From Deltaproteobacteria bacterium (lineage in GTDB: Bacteria > Myxococcota_A > Polyangia > Polyangiales > Houyiibacteriaceae), in NCBI GenBank assembly GCA_003647035.1, contig QMMB01000091.1, positions 1 to 9,475 on the forward strand: a DNA stretch of 9,475 bases, in the 5' to 3' direction. Positions within the stretch are counted from its first letter, which is position 1; each line of letters starts with the position of its first letter. Under the pieces are notes generated by a model. It did not search any database. It was not told the DNA's origin and was given only the letters and a program-made list of their open reading frames with translations. Below, piece after piece: positions 1 to 5,153 of the stretch. The position numbers and the translations under genes were made by a program.

Positions 1-14
1 CGAGTAGAGACCGT

Positions 15-147
15 ATGCGACCCCTCTTTTTCATCTGGGCGGCGGCAGTTCTGTGCTCTGGTCTGTACTCTGGATGCGTTCGAGTCGCGCCTCACGCGCG
101 GTGTCATCTGGTCGACTGCGTGGGGCGGCTGTGGCTGCACCAACTAG
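15..147 (+). pseudogene. DUF4266-like small lipoprotein, apparently frameshifted/internally deleted remnant
   Basis: Seen: an ATG at 15 opens a lipoprotein-like N terminus (MRPLFFIWAAAVLCSG, then YSGC) followed by VRVAPHAR. Around 116 the sense is lost in this frame. In another frame, bases 121-147 read WGGCGCTN and then TAG. Known: DUF4266 proteins are lipoproteins of roughly 65-80 residues that start after the Cys with a 'C-V/T-x-V-x-P-x-x-R' segment and end in Gly-rich GGCGCN, and they are commonly encoded directly upstream of a DUF3570 barrel. Both ends fit and the following gene fits, but the two halves lie in different frames and the middle 25-30 residues are absent. Inference: a small internal deletion with frame loss, or an assembly error. 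The uninterrupted frame from 15 runs to 428 inside the next gene and its tail has no protein-like character. The lipobox has Tyr at -3, which is atypical. Recognition rests on two short motifs, so confidence is moderate. Confidence 0.4.
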
Positions 148-1357
148 GGCGAGACACAAGCGCCTGGGCGTGTGGGTCCTGGCCCCGTTTTGCTTGGCTG
201 TGTGCTGCGGAGACGCGCATAGCGACGCGGAGGAACCAGCGCAAGAGGCGGCGCGGGAACCCTGGAAGATCCAGGAGGCGCGTGTTCGCTTCAACTATTT
301 CAACCAGAAGGGGTTTGGCTATCAGTCGCAGGCGGGTCCGGGCCCCAAGGGGTCCGAGAGACTGTACGTTTACGAGCCCATGTTCTACCTCAGGGTCCGG
401 CAGAATCCCAAGGTTGAACACACGGTGACCATCCCGATCGATGTGATTACCTCGGCGTCGACCGACGCGATCGACGCGACCACTTCCGCGTCGCGCTACA
501 ACGAGGCAGGGACGATTCAAATCAACACTCGCGTGGATACGACCGACGACGACACGGTGAACGTCGTCTACGGCGGTCACGGTGAAGAGTGGTACGCGTC
601 GATTTTCGGCGGCGTCGGCTACACCCGGGATCTCGCGCAGGACAACGCCACGATCACCGTGAGAGTCGATGGGTCCTTCGATTGGTTCAACCCCTATGGG
701 CACCGCCCCGGAGGCGTCGTGCCGGAGGGAAACGAATGGGATTTTCGTGGTGCCTTTGGCGGGAACGTCGAAGTCTCACAGATCCTGAACCCGACCACAT
801 GGGTCAAGGCGGGGTACGGAATCACTTGGCAGAAGGGGGAGCTCTTCACGCCATGGAACTCGGTGCCTTTCTTGTGTGACCCGACTGTCTCCGTGTGCAT
901 CGGACGCATCCGGGAAAAGTTCCCCGGGACCCGTCTCAAACAGACGGTGTCCGGCCTGCTCGTGCACTACCTTCCGAGGACGAGCTCGACAGTACGGTTG
1001 AGCTATCGCTTCTTTGCCGACGACTACGATGTTCGCGCGCACACGCTTCTCGGTGAGTTCTATCAGTACATCACGGAGCGGGCGTACATCAACGCCCACT
1101 ACCGAGCCCACCATCAGACCGCGGTGTACTTCTGGACGAACAACCTAGGCCTGCCGCTCGATCTGAGCGCGCCGCGCACTGCCGATTCAGACTTGGCTGA
1201 GTTCTGGGCTCATGAATTCGGCGTCAAGGTACTGTTCCATCTCACTCCGCCAGGCCGGACGCATCAGCACGACATGGACGTCTACTACAACCGGTACACC
1301 CGCACGAACGACCTGACCGTAGACGTCGTAAGCATCGGCTACGGCTACACGTTCTGA
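131..1357 (+). CDS. DUF3570-like outer-membrane beta-barrel protein
   Basis: About 408 residues if started at GTG 131; the open frame extends to GTG 53, with an ATG at 74. I prefer 131 because it yields a compact signal peptide: basic AAPTRARHKR, hydrophobic core to about residue 26, likely cleavage after AHS near residue 31. Longer versions put about 26 basic/polar residues in front of it. No start has a strong ribosome site. The mature chain has alternating polar/aromatic beta-strand patterns throughout and ends in an aromatic-rich strand with terminal Phe (GYGYTF), typical of BAM-assembled barrels. Near residues 104-121 the segment DVITSAST-DAIDATTSAS matches the DUF3570 signature of Ser/Ala-rich repeats after a 'D-V-x-S-A-S' motif. 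One loop carries two cysteines (LCDPTVSVC) that could form a disulfide. The family's substrate is not established; DUF3570 genes usually accompany DUF4266, and a remnant of that precedes it here. It could alternatively be annotated simply as a hypothetical porin-like protein. Confidence 0.75.
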   Translation: MAAPTRARHKRLGVWVLAPFCLAVCCGDAHSDAEEPAQEAAREPWKIQEARVRFNYFNQKGFGYQSQAGPGPKGSERLYVYEPMFYLRVRQNPKVEHTVTIPIDVITSASTDAIDATTSASRYNEAGTIQINTRVDTTDDDTVNVVYGGHGEEWYASIFGGVGYTRDLAQDNATITVRVDGSFDWFNPYGHRPGGVVPEGNEWDFRGAFGGNVEVSQILNPTTWVKAGYGITWQKGELFTPWNSVPFLCDPTVSVCIGRIREKFPGTRLKQTVSGLLVHYLPRTSSTVRLSYRFFADDYDVRAHTLLGEFYQYITERAYINAHYRAHHQTAVYFWTNNLGLPLDLSAPRTADSDLAEFWAHEFGVKVLFHLTPPGRTHQHDMDVYYNRYTRTNDLTVDVVSIGYGYTF

Positions 1358-1424
1358 GAGTGCATACGGCTCTGGCACAGATGGCCTCGCCGCGTGCCGG
1401 ACGCCGTGGTAGCTTCGCGAGCCG

Positions 1425-2555
1425 ATGAAACAGTTTCTCGCGCGCTTGTCCGTTGGGCTCCTGGTGTTCGTTGCGTTGTTGCTGGTGGTGCTGCACCTTC
1501 GCTACGGCGGTGGTGAGCCGTATCCCGACCTGAGCGGCGCCCCGGTGTTCGATGAGGCCGCCCTCGAGGTGGTGGTGACGAGCCCCGAACCGATCGGCAA
1601 TCATGCCGTGTCGGCGGACGGTCGGGTGTTCTATACGATTCATCCCGAGAGCCGGCCCACCGGTGCAAAGCTGCTCGAGTGGGTCGACGGCGCGCCGAGG
1701 GCCTTTCCGAGCGAGGACGCGCAGTCGCTTTTCGAAACACCACTAGGAGTCGCCGTCGATCGGCAGAACCGCCTATGGACCATCGATCACGGCAACCACG
1801 GGACGGGCAAGGCACGGCTACTGGCGTTCGATCTGTCGACGGGCGAGGTCGTGCATGACCACGTGTTCGATTCATCCGTCGCGCAACTGGGTTCGTTTCT
1901 GCAGGACCTGCAAGTCGATTCGACCGGAGAGCACATCTTCATCGCCGACGTGAGCTTCTGGCGAAAAAATCCCGGCCTGGTCGTGTATGATGTCCAATCT
2001 GGCCAAGCGCGCCGGGTGCTCGATAGCGACCCGTCGGTGTCCGCTCAGGACTGGCTGATTCGCAACCCAACCAAAGACATGGTGTTCTTCGGCGTCGTCG
2101 TGCTCAAGCCAGGCGTCGACGGAATCGCGATCGACCGCAGCGACGAGTGGCTCTACTACGGCGCGATGGCGCATGACACGATGTATCGCATCAAGGTGGC
2201 CGACCTCCTCGACGATTCGCTCAGCCCGGGCGCACTTGCGGCGCGAATCGAAGCGGTCGGCGCCAAGCCGCTCAACGACGGACTCAGCACCGACAACGAC
2301 GGCAACCTCTTGATAACGGATGTCGAGCACAACGCTGTGATACGAATGAAGCCGGACGGCGAATTGACTACGTTGGTCCGAAGCGAGCGTATTCGCTGGG
2401 CGGATGCCCTGAGCTACGGCCCCGAGGGCTGGCTCTACGTCGCCGACAGCGCGATCCCCGATCAGATGCTGCAATCGAAGGCACACATGACTGCCAGCGC
2501 GCCGTACCACATCTTCCGGTTCAAGCCGGACGTCGACGGCGTCCCTGGGCAATAA
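1425..2555 (+). CDS. Membrane-anchored major royal jelly/yellow-family beta-propeller protein
   Basis: 376 residues. Residues 8-24 form a hydrophobic segment after a basic start (MKQFLARLS), without an obvious cleavage site, so probably an N-terminal anchor with the rest in the periplasm. The body follows the MRJP/yellow pattern: GVAVDRQNRLWTIDHG at 108-123 (family 'lWvlDxG'), LLAFDLSTGEVV at 132-143, FLQDLQVD at 158-165, IFIADVS then GLVVYDVQSG at 184-193, GVDGIAIDRSDEWLYY at 230-245, and a late blade LYVADSA. This family is a six-bladed propeller related in fold to SMP-30/gluconolactonase. In insects it includes secreted yellow proteins acting around pigment or amine metabolism; bacterial members have no settled function. 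The gene lies 67 bp after the barrel gene in the same direction, so cotranscription is possible. There is no strong Shine-Dalgarno sequence. It converges with the DUF2490-like gene across only 12 bp. The family call is firm; the biochemical role is unknown. Confidence 0.8.
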   Translation: MKQFLARLSVGLLVFVALLLVVLHLRYGGGEPYPDLSGAPVFDEAALEVVVTSPEPIGNHAVSADGRVFYTIHPESRPTGAKLLEWVDGAPRAFPSEDAQSLFETPLGVAVDRQNRLWTIDHGNHGTGKARLLAFDLSTGEVVHDHVFDSSVAQLGSFLQDLQVDSTGEHIFIADVSFWRKNPGLVVYDVQSGQARRVLDSDPSVSAQDWLIRNPTKDMVFFGVVVLKPGVDGIAIDRSDEWLYYGAMAHDTMYRIKVADLLDDSLSPGALAARIEAVGAKPLNDGLSTDNDGNLLITDVEHNAVIRMKPDGELTTLVRSERIRWADALSYGPEGWLYVADSAIPDQMLQSKAHMTASAPYHIFRFKPDVDGVPGQ

Positions 2556-2567
2556 GCGACGGGCCCA

Positions 2568-3275
2568 TCACGGAGCGGGCTTTTTGCCCTTGAAGCTGAC
2601 GAGGAAGTTGAACCCCAGCACGTGGGTCAACCGATTGGGTTGGCGTGCTAGGTAGACATTGAGGTAGCCAACCTCGATTCGAAACAGCTTCTCGAACGCG
2701 TAGATGGCGACCCCGAGAAAGACGCGGTTCTGATCGAAGCCTTGCTGGGCCCAGCTAGCACCCTGGATGCCGACGAAGAGTTCATCCCAGAACGCAATCC
2801 CGACGGGAACCGATTTCTTCGGACGGTAGTTGAGCCTCACCATCTCGCGAAAGCGATGGGCGGTTCCACTTCCCGCGTTGGAGAAGCGTTGCTCGAAGCG
2901 ACTTCGGGATTGGAACCAGAGCCCTTGCTTGCTGCGGTAGTCGAAAATCAGCTGCTCCCAGACACGCTGCTCGTCGGTGCGTTGGCCTGTCGCGTCAAAC
3001 CACTCTGGCACCCACGCGTACCCGGCCCACAGAGAAACCCAAGGAGCAAACGCGTACCCGATGCCGGGACGAAGAATGTGAACCGTTCCGCTCTCACCGC
3101 GCCGCGCGTGGACATCGAGCCAGAACGTCGGGCTCGGCTCGTCTGCGAAGACTTGCCCCGTCGCAAACAGGGCTGCCCAGATGGCGAAGTCCTGGTCGGT
3201 CTGCGCGTCGACCTCGCGGGCCGAACCAACCGCAATGACGACAACACAGAAAAACAGGCAGAATCGACCGGCCAA
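2568..3275 (-). CDS. DUF2490-like outer-membrane protein with probable TTG start
   Basis: The open frame continues upstream to 3581, but the part beyond 3275 is antisense-like noise inside tetR. From TTG 3275 the 235-residue product begins MAGRFCLFFCVVVIAVGSA, a clear signal peptide with probable cleavage after VDA near residue 24. No ATG or GTG is available in frame between this point and the middle of tetR, and the Shine-Dalgarno sequence is poor, so the start is inferred. The mature part shows DUF2490 hallmarks in order: FAIWAALFATG (30-40), LRPGIGYAFAPWVSLWAGYAW (68-88), DEQRVWEQL (101-109), SRFEQRF (125-131), WDELFV (163-168), GFDQNRVFLGV (179-189) and a closing GFNFLVSF strand. It is predicted to be an outer-membrane beta-barrel. 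It is the last gene of the minus-strand operon, 35 bp after the tetR stop, so it may serve import or export of the compound the operon handles. That role is inference; the family has no established substrate. Confidence 0.72.
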   Translation of the reverse strand: MAGRFCLFFCVVVIAVGSAREVDAQTDQDFAIWAALFATGQVFADEPSPTFWLDVHARRGESGTVHILRPGIGYAFAPWVSLWAGYAWVPEWFDATGQRTDEQRVWEQLIFDYRSKQGLWFQSRSRFEQRFSNAGSGTAHRFREMVRLNYRPKKSVPVGIAFWDELFVGIQGASWAQQGFDQNRVFLGVAIYAFEKLFRIEVGYLNVYLARQPNRLTHVLGFNFLVSFKGKKPAP

Positions 3276-3310
3276 CAGAATGCAGATACTACTACGCTGG
3301 GCGCCTACGA

Positions 3311-3931
3311 CTAGCTCAACATCGTGCGGAGGCTCTTCTTCCAACGCTCCACCAGGTCGTCGTAGTGCGCGTCGTTCTCTCTGAAGATCCGCTCCATGGC
3401 CAAACCACGCATGAAGTAGAGCGTCATCTCGACAGCAACTCGGGCCTCGCGGTCGCCTCTGCCGGTGAGCTGCTTGAACGCCGCATAGATGCGGCCGCCT
3501 AGGCTCCGCTCGAAGGCTTCGAACCGTTCGAGAAGCTCGGAGTCCGTCCGTGCGGCCACCATGAGCTCGACGACCGCCCAATACAGCGGTCCAGAGAATG
3601 TCGACCAGAGCATCTCGACCATGGCGTCGAACGGGTCATCGCCCTTCTGCAGCCTGCTGTTGAGCTCGGCCTCGAACTCCTTGGACCGTTCATCGGCCAG
3701 GTGCTCGATCGCCCCAACGAGCAAGTCGGCCCGGCTCGGAAAATGGTGCAGCTGAGCGCCCCTCGAAAGCCCGGCGCGCTGCCCCACCTCGACGGTCGTG
3801 GTTCTCGGGTAGCCGATGTCGATCAAGCTCTCGATGGTGGCGTCGAGCAGCTTCCCACGGGTGACCCGGCGCCGCTCCGCTTGGGGGACCCGCTCCCGCT
3901 TCGGGGCGACGTCGGTTCCGGTTTTCTTCAC
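3311..3931 (-). CDS. TetR/AcrR-family transcriptional regulator
   Basis: 206 residues, normal length for the family, starting at GTG 3931. The N-terminal DNA-binding domain spans about residues 22-70. It reads RGKLLDATIESLIDIGYPRTTTVEVGQRAG with the helix-turn-helix at roughly 44-63 (TTTVEVGQRAGLSRGAQLHHF), then the typical 'F-x-S-R-A-D-L-L' run into helix 4. The all-helical remainder (about 75-206) is the ligand-binding/dimerisation domain, in which no specific ligand can be read. It sits third in the beta-oxidation operon, between thiolase and the outer-membrane protein, and overlaps the long form of the thiolase frame by 242 nt. The sequence GGAGGA lies about 11 nt before the GTG. Inference: it represses its own operon by binding the palindrome at 7777-7798 and is released by an acyl-CoA or substrate ligand, as fatty-acid and sterol-degradation TetR regulators do. 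An activating role cannot be excluded. Confidence 0.92.
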   Translation of the reverse strand: MKKTGTDVAPKRERVPQAERRRVTRGKLLDATIESLIDIGYPRTTTVEVGQRAGLSRGAQLHHFPSRADLLVGAIEHLADERSKEFEAELNSRLQKGDDPFDAMVEMLWSTFSGPLYWAVVELMVAARTDSELLERFEAFERSLGGRIYAAFKQLTGRGDREARVAVEMTLYFMRGLAMERIFRENDAHYDDLVERWKKSLRTMLS

Positions 3932-5123
3932 GTCCCGACATTCCTCCGTCGCAGCGGTTCATCGTCACGACAGCGCCCCCACCGAGGCCGAGGTTGTGCT
4001 GAAGGGCGACCCGAGCCCCTTCGACCTGACGATCCTCGGCCTGGCCTCGCAGATGCCAGACCAGCTCGGTGCATTGCGCTAGACCGGTCGCGCCGAGAGG
4101 GTGGCCCTTCGAAAGGAGGCCGCCACTCGGGTTGGTGACGAACTTCCCGCCGTAGGTGTTGTCCCCGTCCTCGATGAATTTCTCGGCTTCGCCTTCGCCG
4201 CAAAGCCCCAGCGCTTCATAGGTGAGGATTTCGTTGGTCGTGAAGCAGTCGTGAAGTTCGACGACATCGACGTCTTCCGGACCGACGCCCGACTCTTCAT
4301 ACACCGCCTGCGCTGCGTTCTTGGCCATGTCGAAGCCGACCATCTTGATCATCGAGTCGCTGAAGCTCGTTCCGTAGTCGGTGCGCATCGTTTGGCCCGC
4401 AATGTACACGGGGTTGGAGATGCCCTTCTTCTTCGCAAAGTCATCGGAGCAGACGATCGCCGCCGCGGCTCCGCAGGTCGGAGGGCAGCACTGGTAGCGC
4501 GTGAGCGGGTCGAAGACTTCGGGCGAAGCGAGGATCTCTTCGACCGAGAGCGGATCGCGGAAGAGCGCGTAGGGGTTCTTTGCCGCGTGCTGGCGGGCTT
4601 TCACGTTCACCTTCGCAAAGGTTTCGCGCTTCGCGCCGTACTTCCAACGATACTCGCGACCGGCTCCGCCGAACATCTGGGCGGCGGGCGGAGCGGAGGT
4701 GAACCCCTGCGCATCGTTCATCATCTTGACGTGCAACTCGAGGGGGTTGGGCCTGTCGTTCCAGGCGCTGCCAAGCGCCCCTTTCTGCCTCTGCTCGAAA
4801 CCCACCGCGAGCGCGCACTCGACGATGCCACCCTCGACCATCTGCTTGGCCAGCATCAGGGCGCTCGAACCGGTGGAGCAGTTGTTGTTGACGTTGTAGA
4901 CCGGAATTCCAGTGAGGCCCACGTCGTAGACTGCGCGCTGGCCGCAGGTGCTGTCTCCGAAGACATAGCCCGCGACCGCTTGCTCGACGTCACCGTACTC
5001 GACGCTTCCATCAGCAAGCGCAGCCTTGATCGCCTTGGCGGCCATCACGTTGTAGTCCTCGCTCTGGCCCGGCTTGGCAAACTTCACCATGCCGACTCCG
5101 ATTACGTTTACTTTGCGTCCCAT
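3690..5123 (-). CDS. SCPx-type thiolase (acetyl-/propanoyl-CoA acyltransferase), C-terminal run-on into tetR
   Basis: The open frame encodes 477 residues, but family homology ends near residue 390. It starts at ATG 5123 with AGGGAG 7 nt upstream. Thiolase-fold landmarks: nucleophilic Cys82 in VNNNCSTGSSAL, the HDCF motif at 291-294, and GHPLGATG at 340-347 with the active-site His341. Cys, HDCF and GHPLGATG together indicate the SCP2-thiolase/SCPx branch rather than FadA. The enzyme cleaves 3-oxoacyl-CoA with CoA, releasing acetyl- or propanoyl-CoA. Unlike animal SCPx it carries no SCP2 domain; the upstream MFE gene has two. The usual ending (NLGLGGGAVVTMNR) is present but not followed by a stop. 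The frame continues 87 more Arg/Gly/Pro-rich residues across the tetR start, which look like out-of-frame sequence. A shift of one frame near residue 390 would instead stop at TGA 3930-3928, overlapping the tetR GTG as GTGA. The gene starts 30 bp after the MFE stop. Confidence 0.9.
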   Translation of the reverse strand: MGRKVNVIGVGMVKFAKPGQSEDYNVMAAKAIKAALADGSVEYGDVEQAVAGYVFGDSTCGQRAVYDVGLTGIPVYNVNNNCSTGSSALMLAKQMVEGGIVECALAVGFEQRQKGALGSAWNDRPNPLELHVKMMNDAQGFTSAPPAAQMFGGAGREYRWKYGAKRETFAKVNVKARQHAAKNPYALFRDPLSVEEILASPEVFDPLTRYQCCPPTCGAAAAIVCSDDFAKKKGISNPVYIAGQTMRTDYGTSFSDSMIKMVGFDMAKNAAQAVYEESGVGPEDVDVVELHDCFTTNEILTYEALGLCGEGEAEKFIEDGDNTYGGKFVTNPSGGLLSKGHPLGATGLAQCTELVWHLRGQAEDRQVEGARVALQHNLGLGGGAVVTMNRCDGGMSGREENRNRRRPEAGAGPPSGAAPGHPWEAARRHHRELDRHRLPENHDRRGGAARRAFEGRSAAPFSEPGRLARWGDRAPGR

Positions 5124-5153
5124 CGTTGCTCCCTGGCGTTCCTGTGCGCGAGT

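Noticed and set aside
1872..2552. 226-codon minus-strand frame opposite the yellow-like gene
   Set aside because: Val/Arg/His/Asp-rich shadow with no recognisable motif; the + strand encodes a coherent propeller.
2563..2585. Possible intrinsic terminator after the yellow-like gene: GCCC, 10-nt loop, GGGC, then TTTTT
   Set aside because: The stem has only four pairs and the T run is part of the Lys codons at the 3' end of the convergent DUF2490-like gene; too weak to call.
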